Shown piece by piece: positions 15,866-23,039 of a stretch of 34,033 bases of DNA. The position numbers and the translations under genes are program-made. Below the pieces are notes generated by a model that was not told where the DNA came from, made no database searches, and saw only the letters and a list, made by a program, of their open reading frames with translations. Origin of the DNA: UBA4292 sp002395865 (GTDB lineage Bacteria > Bacillota > Clostridia > Lachnospirales > Lachnospiraceae); contig CAMNBU010000024.1 in NCBI GenBank assembly GCA_946533395.1, positions 1-34,033 of the forward strand, given 5' to 3'. How positions within the stretch are numbered: position 1 is the first letter of the stretch; each line of letters starts with the position of its first letter.

Positions 15866-15929
15866 ATGGATGTAGTGAGTGAGGAGAGAGTAAAGGATTG
15901 CTTTTTTACGAAAAGAACGGTAGGATGAT

Positions 15930-17069
15930 ATGGATAAAGATAGCAGCTTCATAGAGGATCTCGTGGTGGACAGAGAACGTGAGATCGTGAGAACAAGTAT
16001 AATAGGCATAGTAACGAACGTCCTGCTCGTGGGCTTTAAGATGTTCGTGGGACTGGTGTCGAACTCGATAGCGGTCATACTTGATGCCGTCAATAACCTG
16101 TCGGATGCGCTCTCATCATTCGTCACCATCATAGGCGCAAAGCTCGGCTCGAAGGAGCCGGACAGGAAGCATCCCCTCGGTTACGGCAGGATAGAGTATC
16201 TAAGCTCAATGATCGTGGCAGCGCTGGTGCTTTATGCGGGACTGACATCGCTGGTGGAGTCCGTCAAGAAGATCATTCATCCCGAGGAGGCCGACTACGG
16301 CCCCGTGGCTATCATCATCATTTCCGTGGCTATCGTGGTCAAGCTCGTGCTTGGCCTGTACGTGAAGAGCCGCGGCAAAAAGGTCAATTCGGGTGCGCTT
16401 ATCGCGTCCGGCTCAGATGCGCTGTTCGACGCGATACTGTCCTCATCGGTGCTGGCATCGGCCGTAGTATATCTTCTGTCCGGGTTATCGCTTGAGGCAT
16501 ATGTGGGAGCGGTCATCGCGGCATTTATCATAAAGGCCGGTATCGAAATGATGATCGAGACACTGAACGACATCATCGGCAGGCGCGAGGACGCGCAGAC
16601 CAGCAGGGAGTTAAAACGCATCATCTGCGAAGAGGAGAATGTTCGCGGTGCCTATGATGTCACGATATTCAACTACGGGCCGAATAAAAACTATGCCTCG
16701 GTGCACATCGAGCTCCCTGATACCATGAAGGTGGATGAAGTCGACCGGATCACGAGAAGAATACAGATCGATGTATTCCAGAAGACCGGTATAATACTGA
16801 CGGGTATAGGAGTGTATTCGTTCAACACCTCGGATGATGAGGCTGCCGGAATACGCAACAGGATACAGGAGACCGTCCTGTCGCACGACTGGGCGCTGCA
16901 GATGCACGGCTTCTATGCGGACACGGAGAAAAAGACGATACGCTTCGACGTGGTTCTGAGTTTTGATGTAGACCGCAGGGAGGCTGTAGAAGAACTGCTT
17001 AAAGAGGTCGGAGCAATGTATCCTGAATATGGAGTTATGATCACACCGGATGTGGATGTGTCTGACTGA
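15930..17069 (+). CDS. cation diffusion facilitator metal exporter
   Basis: A 379-residue CDF transporter expected to export divalent metal in exchange for protons. Six membrane helices lie within residues 20-215. TM2 carries DAVNNLSDALSS, with metal ligands expected in NNLSD; the loop HPLGYGRIEYLSS is the family signature; TM5 carries SDALFD. The DxxxD pattern in TM5, in place of the HxxxD of zinc types, is compatible with manganese or iron (inference). After the usual cytosolic ferredoxin-like domain there is a second C-terminal segment of about 80 residues rich in alternating strands, making it longer than the usual 290-320. It precedes deoB by 30 bases in the same direction, and DeoB needs Mn2+, which may explain the pairing. 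Confidence 0.9.
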   Translation: MDKDSSFIEDLVVDREREIVRTSIIGIVTNVLLVGFKMFVGLVSNSIAVILDAVNNLSDALSSFVTIIGAKLGSKEPDRKHPLGYGRIEYLSSMIVAALVLYAGLTSLVESVKKIIHPEEADYGPVAIIIISVAIVVKLVLGLYVKSRGKKVNSGALIASGSDALFDAILSSSVLASAVVYLLSGLSLEAYVGAVIAAFIIKAGIEMMIETLNDIIGRREDAQTSRELKRIICEEENVRGAYDVTIFNYGPNKNYASVHIELPDTMKVDEVDRITRRIQIDVFQKTGIILTGIGVYSFNTSDDEAAGIRNRIQETVLSHDWALQMHGFYADTEKKTIRFDVVLSFDVDRREAVEELLKEVGAMYPEYGVMITPDVDVSD

Positions 17070-17099
17070 TAAGTTTTCCGTTAGGGAGAGGTAAACGTT

Positions 17100-18296
17100 A
17101 TGCCCAGAGTGATATGGATAGTTTTGGACAGTGTAGGTATGGGGGAGGCGCCGGATGCGGCGGATTTCGGCGATGAGGGTTGCAGTACCATCGGACATAT
17201 CATGGAGAAGTATCCGCAGCTTAAGATACCGAACCTGCGGCGTATCGGATACGGAAACATAGAGGGTATGGTGGGCGTCATGCCGGTGGATGAGCCGGTC
17301 GGTGCTTACGGAAGGCTGAGGGAGCTCTCTGCGGGGAAGGACACTACCATAGGCCACTGGGAGATGGCGGGAATACACACGGCGCAGAGATTTCCGGTGT
17401 ATCCGGATGGGTTTCCGGAGGATATAATCGACGCCTTCGTAAAGAGTACGGGTGTGCCCGGAGTGCTGTACAACGGCGTGGCGTCGGGAACGGCCATCAT
17501 AAATGAATACGGCGACGAGATGAAGGCGTCCAGGAAGCCGATCATCTACACCTCTGCGGACAGCGTGTTCCAGATAGCATGCGATGAGAGCGTGTACACC
17601 CCGGAAGAGCTCTATGATATGTGCAGGAAGGCGAGGGCGATACTCACCGGAAGTCACAATGTGGCCCGCGTGATCGCAAGACCATATGTGTGGGACGGGG
17701 AGAAGTATGTTCGCACTTCCAATCGCAGGGATTTCTCCAGAATGCCAAAAGAGCCTAATCTGCTGACCATGATAAGGGACGCGGGTCAGGATGTGTATGC
17801 CATCGGCAAGATAGAGGATATATTTGCGGGTTCGGGCATCACAGAGGCAGTGCATACGAAGGACAATGAGGACGGGATGGATAGGACCATCGAGGCTCTG
17901 GATAAGGTGAAGTCCGGTCTGATATTTACAAACCTTGTGGAATTTGACTCCACGTGGGGACACAGGAGGGATGTAAAGGGATACGCGGGAGGGCTTGAGG
18001 CGTTCGATAAAAGGCTGGGCGAGCTTATGGAAAAGCTCGGAGAATACAGGGGAGAGCGCAGCGAGGACTTCATAGTTATTACGGCGGATCACGGCTGCGA
18101 CCCCACATTCAAGGGGACGGACCACACGAGGGAGTATGTACCTTTTTTGGCCTATGGAGGGTCGTTGCGGCCTGCAGATCTGGGTACAGGCACTTCATTT
18201 GCGGACAGCGGCGAGACTGTAAGAGATATGCTCGGAGTGCCGGGAAGGCTGTCGATAGGTGTAAGCAGATGGCCTGAGATACGAAAGAATGATTGA
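17100..18296 (+). CDS. deoB: phosphopentomutase
   Basis: A 398-residue enzyme of the alkaline-phosphatase superfamily that interconverts (deoxy)ribose 1-phosphate and 5-phosphate in nucleoside salvage, using two Mn2+ ions. Metal-binding motifs are visible: VLDSVGMGEAPDA near residues 8-20 (Asp10), STIGH (about 37-41), FDSTWGHRRDVKGY near 282-295, and VITADHGCDPTFKGTDHTRE near 323-342. Length matches DeoB (about 390-405). A GGGAGAGG ribosome site lies about nine bases before the ATG. The stop is 19 bases before the preferred deoC start, and the two enzymes act in sequence, so this is a deo operon, here without a nucleoside phosphorylase. Confidence 0.96.
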   Translation: MPRVIWIVLDSVGMGEAPDAADFGDEGCSTIGHIMEKYPQLKIPNLRRIGYGNIEGMVGVMPVDEPVGAYGRLRELSAGKDTTIGHWEMAGIHTAQRFPVYPDGFPEDIIDAFVKSTGVPGVLYNGVASGTAIINEYGDEMKASRKPIIYTSADSVFQIACDESVYTPEELYDMCRKARAILTGSHNVARVIARPYVWDGEKYVRTSNRRDFSRMPKEPNLLTMIRDAGQDVYAIGKIEDIFAGSGITEAVHTKDNEDGMDRTIEALDKVKSGLIFTNLVEFDSTWGHRRDVKGYAGGLEAFDKRLGELMEKLGEYRGERSEDFIVITADHGCDPTFKGTDHTREYVPFLAYGGSLRPADLGTGTSFADSGETVRDMLGVPGRLSIGVSRWPEIRKND

Positions 18297-18315
18297 GAAA
18301 GGTTTAAAGAAGAAC

Positions 18316-18972
18316 ATGGATATACTTGAAATACTTGCGGTGTGCGACCACACACTGCTCAAGCAGGACGCGACATGGTCAGATATAAAGAAACTGTGTG
18401 ATGAGGCGAGAAGATATCGCACCGCATCGGTGTGTATACCGCCCTGTTTCGTGGCAGACGCTCACGCGTATCTCGGGAGTGATATTCCGGTGTGCACGGT
18501 GATCGGATTTCCGAACGGATATATGACAACTGCTGCCAAGCAGTTTGAGACGGAGGATGCTCTGAAAAACGGCGCGGACGAGATAGATATGGTCATCAAT
18601 ATCAATCTGCTGAAGGATAAGCGCTATGACAGAGTGCTTGATGAGATAAAGCAGCTGAAGAACGTGTGCGGTGAGCACATACTTAAGGTCATAATAGAGA
18701 CCTGCCTTCTGAATGAGGAGGAGAAAACACAGATGTGCAGGATCGTCTCTGCATCGGGCGCGGACTTTATCAAGACCTCAACAGGGTTTTCCACGGCGGG
18801 GGCTGCGTTCGATGATATAATCCTTTTCAAAAAGCATGTGGACCCGGCCGTGAAGATAAAGGCTGCGGGGGGAATATCCACGATAGAGGACGCGCAGAGA
18901 TTTATTGAACTGGGGGCAGACCGCCTCGGAACGAGCAGGGTCGTAAAGATAGCAAGACAGATGGGGTATTAA
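18316..18972 (+). CDS. deoC: deoxyribose-phosphate aldolase
   Basis: This enzyme cleaves 2-deoxyribose 5-phosphate to acetaldehyde and glyceraldehyde 3-phosphate, the step after DeoB. Class I aldolase motifs are clear: DHTLLKQDATW at the N-terminus, VCTVIGFPNGY, DEIDMVINI, LKVIIETCLL (Schiff-base region partner) and DFIKTSTGFS with the Schiff-base Lys, then IKAAGGI. I choose the ATG at 18316 (MDILEIL, 218 residues) because family members begin a few residues before DHTLLK; an ATG at 18289 overlapping the deoB end would add nine residues. The stop is directly followed by a hairpin whose T-tract serves the opposite strand. Confidence 0.95.
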   Translation: MDILEILAVCDHTLLKQDATWSDIKKLCDEARRYRTASVCIPPCFVADAHAYLGSDIPVCTVIGFPNGYMTTAAKQFETEDALKNGADEIDMVININLLKDKRYDRVLDEIKQLKNVCGEHILKVIIETCLLNEEEKTQMCRIVSASGADFIKTSTGFSTAGAAFDDIILFKKHVDPAVKIKAAGGISTIEDAQRFIELGADRLGTSRVVKIARQMGY

Positions 18973-19000
18973 AAAGCCCGCCACCTTGCGGAAACGGGCT
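18971..19000 (-). terminator. terminator of the minus-strand tRNA-like RNA
   Basis: Read on the minus strand, AGCCCG (plus 18995-19000) pairs with CGGGCT (18975-18980), and TTTTT (plus 18971-18975) follows directly. On the plus strand the same hairpin is followed by GATCATT, so it is a poor terminator for deoC. It therefore marks a transcript coming from the right, the tRNA-like RNA. Confidence 0.65.
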
Positions 19001-19094
19001 GATCATTCGACTGGCTGCGGGCTCTGGCCAATTGAGCTACGTCCGTATGGATCGTGAAACGGACGACAGGATTCGAACCCGTATCGCGCGGCCA
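18971..19094 (-). ncRNA. circularly permuted tRNA-like RNA, YrlA-type Y RNA candidate
   Basis: Read 5' to 3' on the minus strand, the helices are as follows. TGGCCGCG (plus 19087-19094) pairs at the far end with CGCAGCCA (19012-19019), seven of eight pairs with one A-C mismatch. A four-base link precedes the T-arm ACGGG-TTCGAAT-CCTGT (19066-19082). CGTCCGT (19059-19065) pairs perfectly with ACGGACG (19040-19046) across a 12-base loop. Then come TA (positions 8-9 of a tRNA) and the D-arm GCTC-AATTGGCCA-GAGC (19021-19037) with the conserved GG. This is a full tRNA core, but the acceptor helix is closed and the free ends are at the anticodon stem. A promoter and a terminator flank it. Bacterial YrlA Y RNAs, which pair with Ro60 (Rsr) proteins, carry such a tRNA mimic. 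No Ro60 gene lies in this window, so the Y RNA name is tentative. Confidence 0.72.
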
Positions 19095-19099
19095 CCTGC

Positions 19100-19128
19100 A
19101 GATTAGCACAGTATGGATCAACTGTCAA
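19100..19128 (-). promoter_or_regulatory. promoter of the tRNA-like RNA
   Basis: On the minus strand TTGACA (plus 19123-19128) is followed after 17 bases by TAATCT (19100-19105), with a TG one base before it (extended -10). The predicted start, about 19092-19094, falls exactly at the first base of the anticodon-stem-like helix. A competing start further upstream is possible from TATACA (plus 19131-19136). It would add GTTGATC (19116-19122), able to pair with GATCAGC (18998-19004) as a lower stem of the Y RNA type. Confidence 0.6.
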
Positions 19129-19158
19129 TATGTATAAACGAAAGAAGGCAGAGAGGTC

Positions 19159-19548
19159 ATGACAGAGATCGAAAGACTTAAAGATATAGTGAGAAAGCTG
19201 AGGGCTGATGACGGTTGTCCGTGGGACAGGGTCCAGACGCATGAGAGCCTGAAGGCGGCGTGCGTCGAGGAGGAGGGCTATTTCACATTTGACGATGTGG
19301 TAAAGACCGTTTCCGACAAAATGGTCAGAAGGCATCCCCATGTATTTTCGGGAAGGGTCTTTGAAAGCGATGGGGATAGGCATGCCGCATGGGAAGAGAT
19401 AAAGAAACAGGAAAAAGAGGGCAAGGAGTGGCAGACACCTTATCTCGAGAACGCGATGAATGAGGCGGCGGAACTTATAGATACCGCAAGGATAAGAAAA
19501 GGGTTTATTGACCGGAAGGAGGATACTGAAGATGGACAGAAATCATGA
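19159..19548 (+). CDS. MazG-family pyrophosphohydrolase remnant lacking its catalytic core
   Basis: A 129-residue protein with both ends of a MazG-type nucleoside triphosphate pyrophosphohydrolase. The N-terminal part LRADDGCPWDRVQTHESL and the later FTFDDVVKTVSDKMVRRHPHVF followed by WEEIKKQEKEG are typical. Between them, the family has a stretch of about 40 residues carrying the metal-binding EExxE and ELGDLLLQ motifs. Here CVEE joins directly to EGYF at 19267-19275 (GAGGAGGAG). This looks like an in-frame deletion between two GAG-rich direct repeats, and the protein should be unable to hydrolyse NTPs. The frame stays open, so it may still be made. The stop falls 14 bases inside the start of the next gene, so it remains part of the operon. 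Confidence 0.78.
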   Translation: MTEIERLKDIVRKLRADDGCPWDRVQTHESLKAACVEEEGYFTFDDVVKTVSDKMVRRHPHVFSGRVFESDGDRHAAWEEIKKQEKEGKEWQTPYLENAMNEAAELIDTARIRKGFIDRKEDTEDGQKS

Positions 19549-20554
19549 AGTGATCACGGCGGGTCCGCTGTTGGATGAAAAGGGTGAGTTGGTGGAGCCC
19601 GGCTGGTCCAGAAGCCTTATAAAGACCTATGAGCGCAGCATGATAAAGGCTCCGAAGTGGAGGATAAAGGAGTGGGACTACTATATAGTCATGAACGACT
19701 CGTTCGCAGGCGCTTTCACCATTTCGGATGACGGGTATATCGGCCTGCAATCAGTTTCTCTGCTTGAGTTCGGAGATGAGCCCTGGGAGCATACGGAGAC
19801 GGTGCTGAACGCGTTTCCTATGGGAAGGATAGGCCTTCCGGCATCTTCAAGTGCGGGACCTACAAAGTACTCCGACAAGAGGCTTAAGATGAGATTTGAC
19901 GTCGGGGAGGGAAAGAGGCGCATCAGGTGCAGATTTGACAGGTTCTGTGACGGTAAGCCCTTCGAGTGCGACATTACCCTCAGGCAGCCGGATATGGATT
20001 CCATGGTCATAGCGACTCCGTGGGACAAAAAGCACGCCTTCTACTACAACCAGAAGATAAATACCATGAGAGCTTCCGGGTATATGAAGTTTAACGGAAA
20101 GACCTACAGATTCGACCCCGAGACCGATTTCGGAACTCTCGACTGGGGAAGGGGCGTGTGGACCTATGACAATACGTGGTTCTGGGGCTCGGGAAATGCA
20201 GATATAGGCGGTAACAGCTTTGGATTCAACATAGGCTACGGTTTCGGAAATACCTCCGCCGCCACGGAAAATGTGATATTCTATAACGGAAAGGCTCACA
20301 AGATCGATGATGTGGAATTTCACATACCGGACGATATAATGGATAAGTGGACCTTTACTTCTTCGGACGGTCGATTCGAGATGGAGTTCGTTCCGGTGCT
20401 TGACCGGGCGGCGTGTCTGGATTACAAGCTGATAGTGTCCGACCAGCATCAGGTGTTCGGAAGGCTGTCGGGCAAGGCAGTGCTTGATGACGGTACGGTC
20501 ATAGGAGTTCATAATAAAATGTGCTTCGCCGAGAAGGTGCACAACCGGTATTAG
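19532..20554 (+). CDS. DUF2804 family protein
   Basis: A 340-residue protein resembling the DUF2804 family, whose members are predicted all-beta proteins of unknown biochemical role, often found beside lipid or membrane genes. Recognisable stretches are ITAGPLLDEKGELVEPGWS at the N-terminus, KEWDYYIVMND, LGTLDWGRG-like DFGTLDWGRGVWTYDNTWFW in the middle, and GFNIGYGFGNTSAATEN. No signal peptide or membrane helix is seen. The ATG at 19532 has AGGAGG about nine bases upstream and overlaps the end of the mazG frame by 17 bases. The start is therefore well supported, and an in-frame TTG 24 bases earlier is not needed. Confidence 0.8.
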   Translation: MDRNHEVITAGPLLDEKGELVEPGWSRSLIKTYERSMIKAPKWRIKEWDYYIVMNDSFAGAFTISDDGYIGLQSVSLLEFGDEPWEHTETVLNAFPMGRIGLPASSSAGPTKYSDKRLKMRFDVGEGKRRIRCRFDRFCDGKPFECDITLRQPDMDSMVIATPWDKKHAFYYNQKINTMRASGYMKFNGKTYRFDPETDFGTLDWGRGVWTYDNTWFWGSGNADIGGNSFGFNIGYGFGNTSAATENVIFYNGKAHKIDDVEFHIPDDIMDKWTFTSSDGRFEMEFVPVLDRAACLDYKLIVSDQHQVFGRLSGKAVLDDGTVIGVHNKMCFAEKVHNRY

Positions 20555-20565
20555 GGAGGAAAGGC

Positions 20566-21219
20566 ATGGCTAAAAAAGCGGTGTTTCTATCGGATATAGT
20601 GATAGTCCTGCTGACGATCTATGCAACATATATCATGTTTACAAGGGCAGGCGACGGAACGGGACTTATGTCAGCCGGCTTTAACAACCTGAAGTATTTT
20701 ACCGTCCTGTCAAATGAATTCTGCGGTGTGGTGGCGGCCATGAGTCTGATCAGGGGCATCATTACCACAGACGAACTGAATTTTACGACGCTGAAATTCA
20801 TAGCTGCTACGATGACGGGAGTCACTTTTGCGGTGGTCGCGGGTTTTTTGCAGCCTGTATACCCTGAGATGAATATGTACAAGAACGCGAACCTGTATTT
20901 TCATCTCATAATACCCGTCATCGCGATGGCGCAGTTTCTGTTTATATATGCGGGCAGGGGCGTACTGTCGTTTAAGCGTACTTTCTTCGCCATGATGCCG
21001 CCGGCCATCTATGGTCTGGGGTATATATTGAACATACTCATCAACGGCTTCGGTGAGTGGCCGCATTCCAATGACTGGTACGGCTTTCTGAACTGGGGAT
21101 GGGGCGTCGGAGCAGGAATATTCGGCGGAATTATACTGTTTTCGTGGATACTCGGATGTGCGCTGTGGGGACTGGGCAGAGCCGTGACCGGACTGAAAAA
21201 ACGTGCGATAAAAAAGTGA
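20566..21219 (+). CDS. six-helix membrane protein (Pr6Pr-like)
   Basis: A 217-residue integral membrane protein with about six hydrophobic helices and a basic C-terminus (GLKKRAIKK). The segment NLKYFTVLSNEFCGVVAA near residues 42-59 resembles the FTxLSN motif of the Pr6Pr family of bacterial membrane proteins, whose function is not established. WPHSNDWYGFLNWGWG between the last two helices is rich in aromatics. GGGAGG lies six bases before the ATG, so upstream in-frame codons are rejected as starts. It follows DUF2804 by 11 bases and precedes another membrane protein by 13, in one operon. Confidence 0.72.
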   Translation: MAKKAVFLSDIVIVLLTIYATYIMFTRAGDGTGLMSAGFNNLKYFTVLSNEFCGVVAAMSLIRGIITTDELNFTTLKFIAATMTGVTFAVVAGFLQPVYPEMNMYKNANLYFHLIIPVIAMAQFLFIYAGRGVLSFKRTFFAMMPPAIYGLGYILNILINGFGEWPHSNDWYGFLNWGWGVGAGIFGGIILFSWILGCALWGLGRAVTGLKKRAIKK

Positions 21220-21232
21220 CATGGAGGCTTTT

Positions 21233-22120
21233 ATGAACAGCTTTTATATTTTGCTTCTCCCCCTGGGAGGAATACTGTTCTGGGGATATGTCGCGATACT
21301 CATAAGGACCGGTCTGATGCTTGGCAGGGCGAGAAATACCACGATAAGGCCTAATGAGTTCGGACCGGAGAGGATCGTGTTCTATCCGTGCGCGATCGAC
21401 GGTAAGTTCAAGACCAGTGCAATGATCTCGCTGTCGGGGTTTATAATCCTTCTGCCCTGCGCGATAGCAGCCTATGTGGGATTTTTATTTTTGGATGAAA
21501 GGGTCTGGATGCCGATAGCGATAACCGCAGCTGTGGGTATAGTGATAATGGTGCTTATCGGCAGGCTGCCCTTTCGCTACAGAGAGGCATGCCTTATCAT
21601 CGACGATCTGAGAGTGACTGTAAAATACAACGATATCGGTAAAAACGATAAGGTATATTATATATCGAGATATGATCGTTCCCTTCCCGAGACGAAGTAT
21701 TTGGCTATGCGGATGGTGTTCAGGAATTTTGAGGGAGGGATCGAGGAACTTTACCTGAATTTTCTTCGTACCAATGACGCCATGACCGCCGTGAAGATGG
21801 TGGAGTTCATAGTGCAAAACGGCAGGATGCCCGTGGTACAGCAGGTAGCTTCCGCAGGTCAGATACCCGCACGTCAGAGCGCCGCGAGCCGGAATACTCA
21901 GCCTGCGGCAAGCAACGCATTGCCCGAGTATAAGGCGGATGAGGGAAAATACAGGGCGTATCTGGAGCAGGTGCTGGCTAAGATACCGATCGACGAGAGG
22001 CGAAAAATCACTGAGCTTTCAAGATCGACCGGAAAGCTCGAAGCGATAAAGGAATGCAGAGAGTTCACGCATGAGGGACTTCGGGTGGCCAAGGATCTGG
22101 TGGAGAGATATCTATCATAA
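21233..22120 (+). CDS. membrane protein with ribosomal L7/L12-like C-terminal motif
   Basis: A 295-residue protein with a first helix at about residues 3-23, two more within about 65-112, a beta-rich cytosolic part with RYREACLIIDDLRVTVKYND, an Ala/Gln/Ser linker (about 208-230), and a C-terminal helix pair. The last 30 residues, KLEAIKECREFTHEGLRVAK plus DLVERYL, follow the pattern of the ribosomal protein L7/L12 C-terminal domain (K-x3-IK-x2-R-x2-T-x2-GL-x2-AKDLVE). That fold contacts translation GTPases in L7/L12; here it is membrane-tethered and its role is unknown. The ATG at 21233 is chosen because GGAGG sits five bases upstream; an ATG at 21221 would place that site inside the gene. 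Confidence 0.75.
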   Translation: MNSFYILLLPLGGILFWGYVAILIRTGLMLGRARNTTIRPNEFGPERIVFYPCAIDGKFKTSAMISLSGFIILLPCAIAAYVGFLFLDERVWMPIAITAAVGIVIMVLIGRLPFRYREACLIIDDLRVTVKYNDIGKNDKVYYISRYDRSLPETKYLAMRMVFRNFEGGIEELYLNFLRTNDAMTAVKMVEFIVQNGRMPVVQQVASAGQIPARQSAASRNTQPAASNALPEYKADEGKYRAYLEQVLAKIPIDERRKITELSRSTGKLEAIKECREFTHEGLRVAKDLVERYLS

Positions 22121-22133
22121 TGGGGGTGTGGTG

Positions 22134-22991
22134 ATGAGTGATAATTACGGAAGAATTGTGGGAGTTAAATACGAATCGAGCGGCGGAAGCATGGATCCGT
22201 GCTCGGAGTTCGATATAGAGGTGTGCGAGAAGGAGATAATATACACCACCTACTATGGTGAGTATTATTTCGATAAGCTCGAGAGTGATATGGGCCAGGA
22301 GAAGCTCAAAAAGATCGATTCAGCCGGACTTGAGGAGCGCCCCTGGAAGGCTGTGTACAGGCGTCCGCTTATCAGGAGGCATGCGGCATACGATGGGAGC
22401 CTCTGGAAAGTGCTTGAGGAGGAATTTGAGGAATTGAAGCCTGAGCTTAAGGAGTGCCCCGAGACCACCAGACAGGATATATTCAGGCGTAACGATGAGA
22501 TGCAAATGCTTGACGGAGGCGATTATTCTCTGCTGCATCTTACATGGGAGAAGAACGGGGAGACGAGGACTGCCCAGTACCACATCCCGTCCTCGAAAAG
22601 ATGGTATACCATTTTGGTGACTCTTCACGAGATAGCGCGACCTGTCGGCAGGGATTTAAGACGGATAGGTAAGAGAAAGCTGGTCAATATGTACCTTTCG
22701 ATGGAGGATTATTCGTATCAGATATCTCCGATAAGCGGAAGAAATGAATACTATTTTTTTGTGTATGACGGTGCCTATAAGCCGAAGAGCAGCAGACTGA
22801 GCAGTGCGCAGTGGGAAAAGGTGAGGGAGTATCTCGAAAGCTATGACTTCACCGGTGTAAAACAGGGTGACTTGAATGCAAAGCATAGTCTGCGCCTTAA
22901 GTACAATGACAATGACGGGTGTATATATTATCTGGTAGATAAAAAACAGGCAGAGCAGGTGAGAAAATATATTATCGGACTGGGGTATTGA
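22134..22991 (+). CDS. hypothetical protein
   Basis: A 285-residue soluble protein of unrecognised family. It is rich in Tyr, Lys and Glu and seems to be a mixed alpha/beta protein. Distinct stretches are YGRIVGVKYESSGGSMDP at the start, YHIPSSKRWYTILVTLHEIA near the middle, and a C-terminal YYLVDKKQAEQVRKYI. The ATG at 22134 lies 13 bases after the previous stop, with a GGGGGTG site about six bases upstream; a GTG at 22131 is an alternative. Its place between a membrane protein and dus in a tight operon suggests co-expression only. Confidence 0.68.
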   Translation: MSDNYGRIVGVKYESSGGSMDPCSEFDIEVCEKEIIYTTYYGEYYFDKLESDMGQEKLKKIDSAGLEERPWKAVYRRPLIRRHAAYDGSLWKVLEEEFEELKPELKECPETTRQDIFRRNDEMQMLDGGDYSLLHLTWEKNGETRTAQYHIPSSKRWYTILVTLHEIARPVGRDLRRIGKRKLVNMYLSMEDYSYQISPISGRNEYYFFVYDGAYKPKSSRLSSAQWEKVREYLESYDFTGVKQGDLNAKHSLRLKYNDNDGCIYYLVDKKQAEQVRKYIIGLGY

Positions 22992-23039
22992 GAAACATCC
23001 GTTCCGGGAATTTTAAGCGAGCGCGTGGCAGGAGGAATC

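Noticed and set aside
16611..18125. Long minus-strand frame (504 codons) opposite the CDF and deoB genes
   Set aside because: It is antisense to two well-identified enzymes and its sequence is His/Arg/Tyr-rich in the manner of a reverse-frame shadow.
19012..19094. An ordinary tRNA gene on the minus strand
   Set aside because: The T-arm precedes the D-arm in the transcript and the acceptor strands are joined by a loop, so normal tRNA order is impossible; there is no anticodon loop.
19012..19094. A two-piece (permuted) tmRNA
   Set aside because: No tag reading frame, no G-U-type tmRNA acceptor end and a standard D-arm with GG instead of the reduced tmRNA D-loop.
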